A program made the position numbers and the translations under genes. Positions 21,420-31,165 of a DNA stretch of 64,000 nt are shown here, piece after piece. The notes beneath the pieces are model-generated. The model was not told the DNA's origin, did no database searches, and saw only the letters and a list, made by a program, of their open reading frames with translations. Each line of letters starts with the position of its first letter. Within the stretch, counting starts at the first letter, position 1. The stretch covers positions 41,377,864-41,441,863 of the forward strand of contig NC_135505.1 of the NCBI RefSeq assembly GCF_052857255.1, in the 5' to 3' direction. This DNA comes from Amblyomma americanum. Taxonomy: Eukaryota; Arthropoda; Arachnida; Ixodida; Ixodidae.

Positions 21420-22742
21420 GAGCTATTTCTAACCACGAAACAGCGTTCACTCCTAACTCAGAGAGAGAGGAAGTTCTTTCGGGATGGGGTTCCTCTGCAG
21501 CTCCATTCGTCAGAATCAGAAATTTGTCAGCTCCTTTCAACCGGTAGTCAAACCTCTGCATCAGATATAAGAATCAGTTCACCCAATTCAGGCGCATGTC
21601 AATCAACCTTAAAAGTCACCAAATCTACACCAAACAATGTTGTTAATTTCTCGTCAGTAACTTTTTCTCACGATGAGTGCATGGTGCTGTCCAAGGGCCT
21701 CAACTTTTGCCCCACTAGCGGTATAATTAATGAACTTCAAGTTTACAAAGATCTGGATAATTTCTCCCGAAACCTTAGACTGAGAGAATACTACCACGGT
21801 CGCGTCAAAACATTGAATCCTGGTCCAAACCTTCGATCTATTACTCATTGGACACCACCTCCGCAGCGCGGTAAGTGTCTAGATTTATACATAAAGGCAG
21901 TGCAAAAGGATATCCTTTCCGAATTTCAAAAACGATGCTATTATCGCCCTAATCTCACAATGCTTGAACGCAATGCGTTGCAGGCTCTAAGCAGCCGATC
22001 TGACATCGTAATAAAACCAGTAGATAAAGGTGGCGCCATCGTAGTTATGAATGAAAAAGATTACCTTGATGAGGCCCAAAGGCAGTTAAGTGATTCCTCA
22101 TTTTACAAGGCTCTCCCTACTGATCCTACGCCGGAGTATAATAAGAAAGTTTCAGAATCTATTTTAGGTTTGGCAAAAGAGAAGAAAATTGAGGACAAGA
22201 TCGCAAAAGCTCTATTTCCGTTACATTCAAGTCCAGGACGTATTTATCTTCTTCCAAAGATTCATAAAGAAAATAATCCGGGAAGACCAATTGTCTCTGG
22301 AATTGGAACCGTTACTGAAAACATCTCGAGTTATGTCGACAGCCTCATCAGGAATATCCCTTCCTTATATCCTTCCTATGTTAAGGACACCACCCATTTT
22401 TTGAGTGAAATTCTCGACTTTGTCATTCCAGATGATTCCCTACTAGTGACCCTGGATGTCGCTTCGCTGTACACCAATATACCGCATGCTGATGGCATCA
22501 ACGCAGTCGTCTATGCTTATGAGCGCTTAGAATCTAAACAACCGGTTGATGGCAGCATACTTGCAGAGATGTTAAAACTCATACTTGAGTTAAATAACTT
22601 CGAGTTTAATGGCCAGCACTACGTGCAAATAAGGGTAACGTCAATGGGAACCAAAATTGGACCAAATTACGCTAATATATTCATGGCTGTGCTTGAGACG
22701 AAATTCCTCAACAACTTTCTCTTTAAATCAATATTTTACAAG
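21420..22742 (+). pseudogene. Penelope-like reverse transcriptase, truncated
   Basis: The frame is open from about 21420; the first in-frame ATG giving good similarity is 21681. Motifs in order are LSKGLNFCPT (PLE N-terminal block), DIVIKPVDKGGAIVVM, YLLPKIHK, GRPIVSG, LVTLDVASLYTNIPH (motif A with the first catalytic Asp) and MGTKIGPNYANIFMA (motif B). The sequence stops at FLNNFLFKS, before the second catalytic Asp pair. At 22742 it runs straight into the 3' terminal repeat, adding about 16 foreign residues before a stop. RT activity is therefore lost. PLE RTs resemble telomerase more than LINE RTs. Confidence 0.92.
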
Positions 22743-22780
22743 ACACTCGAAAAAGGCTGGTCCTCCAGCCGAAACGTCGT
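22743..22780 (+). ncRNA. Hammerhead-like hairpin at PLE 3' end, variant core
   Basis: CACTCGAAAAAGGCTGG-TCCT-CCAGCCGAAACGTC. Perfect GGCUGG/CCAGCC stem II and intact GAAAC, but CUCGAAA replaces CUGAUGA. Confidence 0.55.
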
Positions 22781-22859
22781 GAAATAAATCCTGTTATGTT
22801 TCTTCAATTTTTGGTGATTTTAAATTGTATTGACCAAATCAGCTGCCAGAAATCACTTT

Positions 22860-22861
<2 letters not shown>

Positions 22862-22955
<94 letters not shown>
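22862..22955. repeat. (TA)47 microsatellite, Gypsy insertion site
   Basis: 94 bp of pure TA ending at the 5' LTR. The tract continues at 25886-25904 after the 3' LTR, so the retrotransposon inserted inside a longer TA array. Confidence 0.97.
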
Positions 22956-22958
<3 letters not shown>

Positions 22959-23128
22959 AACGTGCTTCCACAGAACCTCGACGGAAGAAGCAGAAGATGA
23001 AGGACTGACCCGCGGAGAAAGAGGAAGAAAAAGGGAGAACTGAAGGACGCTGCTAGGCTTCCTGCTTCCATCCTGCTTCGACCGGTCCCCTCTCTGAATA
23101 AACCCCCGTGCGTGCAAAGCACGTAACA
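22956..23128 (+). repeat. 5' LTR of Gypsy-1
   Basis: TGTAACGTGC...CACGTAACA, with AATAAA at about 23097. It differs from the 3' LTR only at 23094 (C versus T at 25851). Confidence 0.97.
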
Positions 23129-23219
23129 GGTTGGTGAGAGGTGCCGGGTATCGACCACGGAGCATTCCATCTGCCGAAGGAGCCGTAGACTCGCAGGCTT
23201 CCCACCACTGCCATCGGAC

Positions 23220-23960
23220 ATGCCTGGAGACGACAATGCTGAGCAACCCGGGCTATCCACAGCGAACAACTGGCCACATTATCGAGAGCCCCGCACATTT
23301 TTTGGAAAACCTGAAGAGGACGTTGACGAGTGGCTGAAACACTACGAGCGGGTGAGCAAATACAATCGATGGAACGCTGCTACTAAACTGGCTAACGTTG
23401 TGTTTTTCCTTGCCGCCACTGCCCTTGACTGGTTCGACAATCATGAGGATACACTGAGTTCATGGGCTACCTTTACGACCGAGATAAAGAAAAATTTTGG
23501 GGATGAATCGGCAAAGAAGAAGCGTGCGGAACAGACATTGCTTCACCGCGCGCAAGTACCCGGAGAAACTTGCACGGCATACATCGAAGCCATCTTAAAG
23601 TTATGCAAGCTAGTTAACTCCAGAATGCTTGAAGAAGACAAAGTCGGCCACCTTCTAAAAGGAATTGCGGAAGATGTTTACAATTTCCTGATTAGCAAAG
23701 AGAGCCTGAGCACCACCGCTGACGTTATAGAACATTGCAGAACATTTGAAGCTCTTAAGCTGCGTCGAATCACCCCTAAATTCGGAAGATTGGCCAATGT
23801 CACCTCTATAGCCAGTGTTGAAGCCAGTCCTCCAAATTCTATGGCTGATATGATTCGAGAGATTGTGCGCGAGGAATTGTCCAGATCCCGGGATACCTTC
23901 TGCCACACACAATATCTGCGGCACAGTTCTGCACCGGAGGAAGATGTTGCCGCCCTGTCG
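23220..23960 (+). CDS. gag: Gypsy-1 Gag
   Basis: Gag-like protein starting at ATG 23220, about 90 bp after the 5' LTR. Retrotransposon Gag core motifs are visible: FFGKPEEDVDEWLKHYERV near residue 25, WATFTTEIKKNF near 85 and EDKVGHLLKGI near 140. A MADMIREIVREEL helix lies near residue 210. After this the normal Gag would continue to a CCHC knuckle. Here the frame crosses the deletion junction near 23960 and reads out-of-frame pol until a stop at 24086. Gag forms the particle that packages element RNA. The core is intact, and only the nucleic-acid-binding C-terminus is lost. Confidence 0.88.
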
Positions 23961-23965
23961 ACTCC

Positions 23966-25678
23966 GTGGGCCCCATCCTACGCCACTTCTGCCCATCTGC
24001 ACCAATTGAAGTGCACACTGATGCAAGTGGTATCGGTATCGGCGCTGTACTTATACAACGCCATGGTCACGATCAGCACGTGGTAGCATATGCCAGCCGT
24101 TCGTTGAGTAAGAGCGAAAGAAATTACACGGTTACTGAGCAAGAATGTCTCGCCGTTGTTTTCGCTGTACAGCGCTTCCGCTCCTATCTGTACGGGAATG
24201 CTTTCACCGTCGTGACCGACCACCACTCGCTTTGCTGGTTAGTGAGTCTTCGTGACCCCTGTGGCCGGCTTGCTCGATGGGCTTTGCGCCTACAAGAATT
24301 TAATTTCACTGTTGTGCATAAAAGCGGCCGTAAACACTCAGATGCCGATTGTCTTTCCCGTTTGCCGCTTCTAACGACTGAGGACGACGCAGACAACTTT
24401 GATGAATACTTGTCGTCACTTTCACAAGCCTTCCCCGATCTTCAAGTTTTTCGAACTGAGCAACGCAAGGACCAAACATTAACCTCTTTGTTTGATGCCG
24501 CTCAAGATTCTGTAAAGAATACTTTTTGCATTCGCGACGGTTTGCTTTATAAGAAGAATTTCGCTTCTGGAGGAGCACGCATGCTTCTTGTCGTACCCGA
24601 AAGCCTACGCATCACAGTTCTTGAAATGATGCACGACGACGCCACGTCTGGGCACTTGGGAGTGACACGCACACTCCACCGCACACAACAGCGATTTTAC
24701 TGGCCTAACATGCGTTCAACCATCCAGCACTATGTAGCCAGCTGTGTGCAATGCCAGCGCTTTAAGCTGCCGACTTCAAGTCCACCGGGCAAATTGCGGC
24801 CAATCACACCTCCAACAGCCCCGTTTGAGCAAGTTGGCATTGACCTCCTTGGACCTTTCCCACGATCCTCTAAAGGAAATCGATGGATTCTTGTGTGCGT
24901 AGACCACTTAACCCGTTATTGTGAGACAGCCGCGATACCAGTTGCTACTGCGTCTGAAGTATCTAACTTCTTACTTCGATTCGTCATTCTTCGGCACGGC
25001 CCTCCTGCAGTTCTCATTAGCGACCGTGGACGTCAATTTACAGCGGACGTTGTTGAAGAACTTCTCCGCCTCAGCAGCTGCAGTTTTCGCCACTCCACGC
25101 CATATCATCCCCAAACGAACGGTGTGGTAGAACGCACTAATCGTACGCTCACCACCATGCTTGCCATGTACGTCGCTGCAGATCATAAGGACTGGGATGG
25201 CGTACTCCCGTTCATCACTCATGCGTACAACACCGCGCAACATGAGACAACTGGCTACAGCCCCTTTTACCTGCTCTATGCTCGCTCGCCTCGCTGCGGC
25301 CTTGACACCATGCTACCATTTTTCATCCACGATGAACCTTCTCTTGCGACCACACTCTGCAGAGCTGAAGAAGCTCGCCAGCTTGCCCGCGTTCGAATTT
25401 TATCTTCGCAAGAGCGTTCCAAGAACCGCTACGACGTCCAACACCAAGAAGTTTCTTATGTTCCTGGTGACATTGTGTGGTTGTGGACCCCTCTACGCAA
25501 GCGTGGTCTGTGTCAGAAACTGCTATCCCACTACACTGGACCATTTGTTGTGTTGGAGTGCATAAGTGACGTTAATTACGTTATAGCACGACTAACTGCT
25601 AGTGGTCGACGGTCACGCCAATCTCAGGTGGTGCATGTAGCCCGCCTCAAGCGATTCCATCCCAGACGGTCTGTTTAA
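23966..25678 (+). CDS. pol: Gypsy-1 truncated Pol: RNase H and integrase
   Basis: Open frame of about 570 codons, -1 relative to gag across the junction. It begins at the end of the RT connection (PILRHFCPSAP). RNase H follows: HTDASGIGIGAVL, TVTEQECLAVV, VTDHHSLCWL and HKSGRKHSDADCLSR. A zinc-binding HHCC domain (HDDATSGHLG...CVQCQRFK) comes next, then the integrase core with GIDLLGPF, LISDRGRQF and PQTNGVVERTNRTL supplying the D,D,E residues. The chain ends with a C-terminal domain (DIVWLWTPLRKRGL). No stops or frameshifts interrupt it. Without protease and RT the element cannot replicate alone but could be mobilised in trans. Confidence 0.93.
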   Translation: MGPILRHFCPSAPIEVHTDASGIGIGAVLIQRHGHDQHVVAYASRSLSKSERNYTVTEQECLAVVFAVQRFRSYLYGNAFTVVTDHHSLCWLVSLRDPCGRLARWALRLQEFNFTVVHKSGRKHSDADCLSRLPLLTTEDDADNFDEYLSSLSQAFPDLQVFRTEQRKDQTLTSLFDAAQDSVKNTFCIRDGLLYKKNFASGGARMLLVVPESLRITVLEMMHDDATSGHLGVTRTLHRTQQRFYWPNMRSTIQHYVASCVQCQRFKLPTSSPPGKLRPITPPTAPFEQVGIDLLGPFPRSSKGNRWILVCVDHLTRYCETAAIPVATASEVSNFLLRFVILRHGPPAVLISDRGRQFTADVVEELLRLSSCSFRHSTPYHPQTNGVVERTNRTLTTMLAMYVAADHKDWDGVLPFITHAYNTAQHETTGYSPFYLLYARSPRCGLDTMLPFFIHDEPSLATTLCRAEEARQLARVRILSSQERSKNRYDVQHQEVSYVPGDIVWLWTPLRKRGLCQKLLSHYTGPFVVLECISDVNYVIARLTASGRRSRQSQVVHVARLKRFHPRRSV

Positions 25679-25701
25679 CTCGCCCGACGGGCATCGTCTG
25701 C

Positions 25702-25712
25702 GAGGAGGGAAA
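25702..25712 (+). promoter_or_regulatory. Polypurine tract of Gypsy-1
   Basis: GAGGAGGGAAA immediately upstream of the 3' LTR. This is the expected primer site for plus-strand synthesis. Confidence 0.85.
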
Positions 25713-25885
25713 TGTAACGTGCTTCCACAGAACCTCGACGGAAGAAGCAGAAGATGAAGGACTGACCCGCGGAGAAAGAGGAAGAAAAAGGGAGAACTGA
25801 AGGACGCTGCTAGGCTTCCTGCTTCCATCCTGCTTCGACCGGTCCCCTCTTTGAATAAACCCCCGTGCGTGCAAAGCACGTAACA
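25713..25885 (+). repeat. 3' LTR of Gypsy-1
   Basis: 173 bp, 172 identical to the 5' LTR. Confidence 0.97.
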
Positions 25886-25905
25886 ATATATATATATATA
25901 TATAG

Positions 25906-25982
25906 GACAAATTTATGTTGATTTGGCGTTCCGGACAGAGCCTGTTTCTGTCTCAATGAAGGGTTTCTCATCTGTGCTCTGA
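25906..25982 (-). repeat. 76-bp PLE-like terminal repeat, copy 2
   Basis: Near-identical to 20899-20974, also flanked by (TA)n on the left and by (TA)/(CA) on the right. Same hammerhead-like fold on the minus strand. Confidence 0.6.
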
Positions 25983-25988
25983 TATATA

Positions 25989-26099
<111 letters not shown>

Positions 26100-26340
26100 T
26101 TATGAAGGGAACCGTCACTGGCACCAAAATGCATAGGGGAATGTTTTTTGTAAGGCGTTGTGCAAAATAGAAATTATTACATTCATTTATTGCACACAAG
26201 CCCTAACGTGCATAATCACTGCAAGATAAGTATCATACATCAAAATATCCTACGGAGATCAAAATGTGTACAGAATACTACCTTTTTGCACAGAAGCCCT
26301 AGCCCCCTTAGTTGACTCTTGCCCGTTGTAGGGCTTCTAG

Positions 26341-27538
26341 GGTAGCGGTCAACGCGACGACACACTCAGCGCACGAACCCCGCTGAGTGTAAATGATGTG
26401 TGCCACCTCCTGGAGTTGTGCCTATTGAACACGTACATCTCGTCAAACGGGGAATTTTACCGACAAGTGAAAGGAAGACCAACGGGAGCATCCATCTCTG
26501 TCGTCATGGCCAATTTTACCATGGAACACACCGAACAACGATCCCTCAACTCATTCCACCCGAAACCAAAGATTTTCCTCAGGTATGTCGACGACTGCTT
26601 CGCCGTCATCAAGAGATCTGAGACTCAAAATTTCCTTCGTCATTTAAACTCCGTAGAACCTGACATTCAGTTCACGCTAGAGGTGGAACGAGAAAACTCC
26701 CTGCCGTTTTTGGACGTCCTCGTGTCCCGAAACCACAATACCCTTCAATTCTCCGTATGCCGCAAACCAACCCACTCAGGCCGATATCTCCACTTCTCTT
26801 CGAACCACCCGACAGTCCATAAAGCATCAGTGGTGAAGACGCTGTTCAGAAGAGTTGAGACACACTGCAGCACAGAACTTGACAGAAGAAAAGAACAGCG
26901 CACGATATTCAAAGAACTCATCATGAACGGCTACCCAAAAGAGTTTATTCAAAAAACCATTCGACGTCACAAACACAACATTCCTCACGAAATCAACGCA
27001 CACAGACCAACGCCACCACCAAAATACGTCACTTTACCTTAAGCCGGAGGTCTCAGCGAGACCATCGCCCGAATCCTGAAAATATCGGGTCTCCAGGTTG
27101 CACACAAGCCCACAACCACTGTTGCGCTTTGCCTACCTGTTCACAAAGACCGGCCGCCGAGAGAAAGAGCACAAGGCATTGTCTACAAAATTCCATGCGC
27201 CAACTGCGACGCAAGCTTCATCGGCGAAACCAAAAATTTCAAAGAAAGAATTCGGCAAAACAAAAACGACGTTCGCAAATTCGCAAGAGAACGCAATCCA
27301 GTAGCCGAACATTCCGAGGACTCTGACCATAGAATCAACTTCGAAGAAACCTGCATCCTCGGAACCGAAACAAATTACCACAAAAGGCTCCTTCTGGAAT
27401 CCTGGCATATCCAAACCACCCTGAACAATATCAACCGCACAAAGAGAAATCTGCCCCCAGTATATGCCCAGGGACTTCACTCTTCAATACAACGAAAAAA
27501 AGTCGCGTCACCACCTCCCTGCAGTGCGCCAGCGTGAC
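26341..27538 (+). pseudogene. Penelope-like RT C-terminal half and GIY-YIG endonuclease, one nonsense codon
   Basis: Open in one frame from 26341 to the stop at 27536-27538 except for a single TAA at 27040-27042. Recognisable parts are motif B (GRPTGASISVVMANFTME), the catalytic FLRYVDDCFAVI (YVDD at 26584-26595), LPFLDVLVSR and CRKPTHSGRYLHFSSNHP. An Arg/Lys-rich linker leads to the GIY-YIG domain (GIVYKIPCANCDASFIGETKNF, 27177-27242), with HRINFEETCIL and ESWHIQ downstream. The N-terminal RT including motif A is missing, so the element is 5'-truncated. The single stop suggests recent inactivation of this segment. Confidence 0.92.
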
Positions 27539-27639
27539 TAAGAGCCTAAACCACCATCCCCCTCCTCCGCGTCTTTCGCGTCACAGCTGTCCTTCCTTTG
27601 ACCCCCCCCCCCCTCCTCCCCTCCATACTTAAAGACGCT

Positions 27640-27720
27640 TAGCTACTGCACTCAGTCAGCCCTTATGAAGGAGCCGAGTCGGCTTCGAAACGTGTTAAAA
27701 TTTTTGGTTGGAGTTGTGCA
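27640..27720 (+). mobile_element. 3' terminal region of PLE-2
   Basis: Holds the hammerhead-like motif at 27662-27693 and the GTTAAAATTTTTGG continuation expected at a PLE 3' end, about 120 bp after the stop codon. The precise end is not determined. Confidence 0.55.
27662..27693 (+). ncRNA. Hammerhead-like motif of PLE-2, one core substitution
   Basis: CUUAUGA, stem AGCCG-AGU-CGGCU, C, GAAACGUG. It differs from the canonical CUGAUGA...GAAAC core only at the third position (U for G). G5 of the core is normally essential, so cleavage is likely weak or absent in this copy. Confidence 0.65.
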
Positions 27721-28117
27721 GTTTATTATAAGTCTTTCCATTCGGCACGTGCATCTTCGAATCCGGCTTGTCGTCTCTTCACCTCCGTGCCACTTCTCGA
27801 AGGATGACGAGTTCTAACTGACCGGGTGAGTTATTGCCTGGCTCATCCTCGAAGTGTCAAAAAGCAGGAAGCAGGAAACTAGCCACAAGACGCTTCCATG
27901 TTGGCAAGAATGCCTGATAACAAAAGGGTCCCTCGCACCACTCTTCGCAAGTTCGCATGTTTCTGCGGAAGTGGTATGAGGATTCTCTGCTGCGGGTATG
28001 CCAAACCGAAACGAGCGGACCCTCTGCCTCTTACTGCCATCTGCCTGCATTCTTGTTGCACTGAGAGGTGCGTGGGCATAACAATGCTAGCAGTCGCCGG
28101 CTATCGTAGCCGTGCTC
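27721..28117. other. No recognised feature
   Basis: Separates the PLE 3' end from the left inverted repeat of the DNA transposon. No coding or repeat signal. Confidence 0.4.
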
Positions 28118-28180
28118 TATACATAGTTTTAACGGACGTCACATACGAGCGCTTCTGGGATAAGTGCCGCCATCTTTAGG
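28118..28180 (+). repeat. Left TIR of ISL2EU-like element
   Basis: Pairs with 33725-33786, with strongest identity over the outer 13 bp and over the GACGTCAC block (28135-28142). Confidence 0.8.
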
Positions 28181-28280
28181 TACTGAGCGCAACCGCGGGC
28201 GCTGAGCACCAAGCCACGCAAACTTACAGGGGACGCGATCCGTCCGAGCGTTCGTATTTCTCGTTCTGCGTGGTGTCATC

Positions 28281-30090
28281 ATGCCGATGTGTGCCATGTT
28301 CGGCTGCGCAAGCAGAAGCAAGTCTTCTGCGCAGATAACAAACACAGATTCCAGCGTTGGACTTCATTGTTTACCGAAATTGATAAGCTGGCCGTGCGAG
28401 CGCACGAAGATCATTTCGGAGGATCGCCGAAGCCCTTGGCTCGCACGGATCAACCGGAAAGACTTGAAAAACCTAGACAACGTTCGCGTATGTGGTTGGC
28501 ACTTGATCACGGGTAAGAAAAACTAAATTTTATTGATTGGCACAAGCCAACATATGGTCGCTATCGGAGATGTTTACCGCGGCAGCTGCAGCTGGTAATG
28601 AACAGTGGTACACGAGCCTCGCCGTCGCCTATGTGTTTGCTGGGTCGGTGTTGTTCGTAACAAAATTAGTCAATGTGTGTAACATTGTGCGCCCGGCATC
28701 AAGTTTAAATCTTCCAGGCTAAGACCTTATAGACGACACGAACCCGACCGGGCGCCGACGCAGCACCTGGGTTACGGGCCCGACGAAAGACCAGCTATTG
28801 GCATGCCCGCCCGTTTTGCACGGACGAAGGCGCGGCAGAAGAAAGCATCCACTGAAGCTATCGCCGATGCAACGGCGCGCCAGTCATTGGAGGACAAATG
28901 CACTGCAGAGGTGGGGCCTGCAGATTACCCGCCGCACGAAACCTGCAGCTTGCGCCAGGAGTCGAGAGGAGGTCGGTTCTGACACAAAAAATACAAATTT
29001 TTCATAAGTGAGAGATTACAATTTCTGTAACCTGTAGAGCTAATAATAATATTACTTCCCATGTTGCAGAGATGGCAGTACAGACTGACATGACTATACA
29101 AGACAGCCAAGCTGTTGAGGACGACAACAAGCGACTTGCTGCAGAGCTGCGTGCCACAAAGGCATGAAAAAAACAAGCTAGAGATGTCAGAGTAATCCTT
29201 TCATGGCGACGACCTTATGGTTACGTTTTATATGGAATTGAAAGCTTTTCCATGCGGTTTGCTGTTTTCGGGCTTGTTGAATGTCATATAAAGCACAGTG
29301 CACAAATTGGCCTTGGAAAGTTTGAGGAATTTATTGTGTTCCTCATGATGCTTAAGCGGAATTTCCCTGTGCAAGATCTTGCATACCGTTTCTTTGTTTT
29401 GAGACTCGAGAGTGAGCAGAATTTACGACAAATGGCTGCACGCAGCTTTTTGGCGCTTGAAATCGCAAATTAGATGGCCTTCGAGACAGGAGATTCAAAA
29501 GACTATGCCACAGGCATTCCTCGATTCTTTTGGGTCAAAGGTGGCAGTCATAATAGACTGTTCTGAAATCAGGATTGAAAGGCCGCCATCACTTGAGGCA
29601 AGGAGTGAGACGTGGTCCAACTACAAGGGCAGCAATACCTCAAAATATCTTATTGGAATTTGCCCACAAGGAGTCATATCCTTCATTTCAGAAGGCTGTG
29701 GTGGCAGGAAAGGTGACAAACACATCGCTGAAAACTGTGGCATTTTAGATAATTTAACACAATGTGACGTTGTCCTTGCTGACAGGAGTTTTGATATAGC
29801 CGATACTTTAGGGCTCTACTGCGCTAAACAGGACATTCCTGCCTTCAAAAGCGAAAGGCAGCTTACTGCATGCTTTTGAAGTGGAAGAGATTAGACGGGT
29901 TGGCAATGCACGAATTCATGTAGAGCGGGTGATTGGTCTTGTACGGAGTACACTATCGTGAAGGCTGTACAGCCAATTGACTTTGTGGCATGCTAGCCGG
30001 GACACAGGCACTCTCCACTAGACAAACTTGTGTTGATGTGCTGTGCTCTCACAAACATCTGCCCATTCATAGTACCTGCAAACCAGCAAG
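28281..30090 (+). pseudogene. THAP-domain DDE transposase (decayed, multi-exon)
   Basis: Exon 1 (28281-28512) encodes a THAP zinc finger: MPMCAMFGCASRSKS, a tryptophan-bearing middle and RVCGWHLITG. It ends at the donor G|GTAAGA. Exon 2 (from 28718 after TTCCAG) carries the rest of the THAP region (HEPDRAPTQHLGYG) and a Lys/Arg stretch to a donor near 28970. From 29069 (after a TTGCAG acceptor) comes a coiled segment with a TGA at about 29159. The HTH block (FEEFIVFLMMLKRNFPVQDLAYRF) follows, a frameshift near 29415, and the DDE domain: VIIDCSEI (first D), VVLADRSFD (second D) and, after another frameshift near 29872, HVERVIG (E). The exon 1/2 frame is off by one, consistent with decay. Confidence 0.8.
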
Positions 30091-31165
30091 CATCTGCATG
30101 AATTTTTGAAACGGCGGATAGTCTGCTTACTTGCTTTCATTGCCTGTGCCTGCAGTAATGTTGTGGTTACTGCTGTTTGAGTGCCGATGTTTAGTAGTGT
30201 AGCCATTGACAATGCCTTGCTCATGAAGCTATGCAGTGTGCTTGTAAGCTTATGTGAAAAAAAAATTCATGAAGTGACGCTACATGAGTGCTTAAGCTGG
30301 AGACAAATGTTTTTCTTTGTGCTCAATATCAAATGAAAACGCGTTCACAGGGAACCAGCCAGTTTTCTTCCATATTTAAATTAAGTGTGCCTTCATATAA
30401 AGCTCAAAACCGGCTTAACGTTTCAGGTATTCTCTCTTCAACAATTGAATAATGCACATTTCCAGCACCACTTGGTTTGCACTGCTTGTGAACTGAGCTG
30501 TTTTCACTTCTGGTGCGTTGCCGTTGCAACTCATAAGCACAGCTGTATGTTCTGTTCATATTGCATTTTGGTCTATTGTAGACTGAAAATGGTCACCTAC
30601 AGAGTGGTCTAAATCAGACAAATATCTTTTGTTACTATTGCATGCATTCCTTGAATTCTCATTAGTGATTCTGTTTGTGTAGTAGTGTGCCCATTTTATT
30701 TATTTACTAAAAGTGGGCTGAAAATGGCCATCTTCATAGTGCTCTAAGTGAGACACATGTGTACTGTATTGTGACTACTGCATGCCTTGCGTTTGAAGTC
30801 TCATCAGTGCTTCTCTGTGTACATGTAAACCCATTAGAAAGGGGTAAAATTTTGCTCCCTTTCTTCTCTAATTGAAGTGAAATCATGGAACAAGCTGGCC
30901 GAGTTATTATGAATATAGTCTGATAAATGTTTGCGGCATACATATCAATCAATACCTGCAGGGCAGTGTTTTGATTAATATTTGTTATGAACTACTGTGA
31001 ATTAACTAACTGAATTTAGGTTCTTTTGACCAATAGGAGATGTACAAAAAGGCCAAGTGGTACCATGCTTTTTGTCATGTTTAGGTGTTTTTGACTACAA
31101 TGCATGGTATGTTACATGAGGCTGTACTTGAAGTATATGCTATGTTTATTAACAATACATTATGG
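30091..31165. other. Spacer between the two convergent transposon genes
   Basis: AT-rich, without coding signal, inside the ISL2EU-like element. Confidence 0.5.

Larger units (their letters stand above)
21001..22860 (+). mobile_element. Penelope-like element, internally deleted, between (TA)n tracts
   Basis: From the (TA)n at 20978-21000 to the (TA)n at 22862. It contains an inverted terminal region with a hammerhead-like motif on the minus strand (21089-21122), the PLE RT (about 21420-22742) and a plus-strand 3' end with a second hammerhead-like motif (22743-22780). Inverted terminal repeats of this type are known for Penelope insertions. The RT is cut after motif B and no GIY-YIG domain is present, so this is a deletion derivative. 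Confidence 0.8.
22956..25885 (+). mobile_element. Young Ty3/Gypsy LTR retrotransposon lacking protease and RT
   Basis: Complete element of 2930 bp with 173-bp LTRs (TG...CA) differing at one site, a primer-binding-site-like TGG at 23132, a polypurine tract (GAGGAGGGAAA, 25702-25712) and AT-only flanks consistent with a short ATAT duplication. It encodes gag and an RNase H-integrase polyprotein. The interval that should hold the zinc knuckle, protease and RT is missing (about 2.4 kb by comparison with the second Gypsy in this window). Confidence 0.95.
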
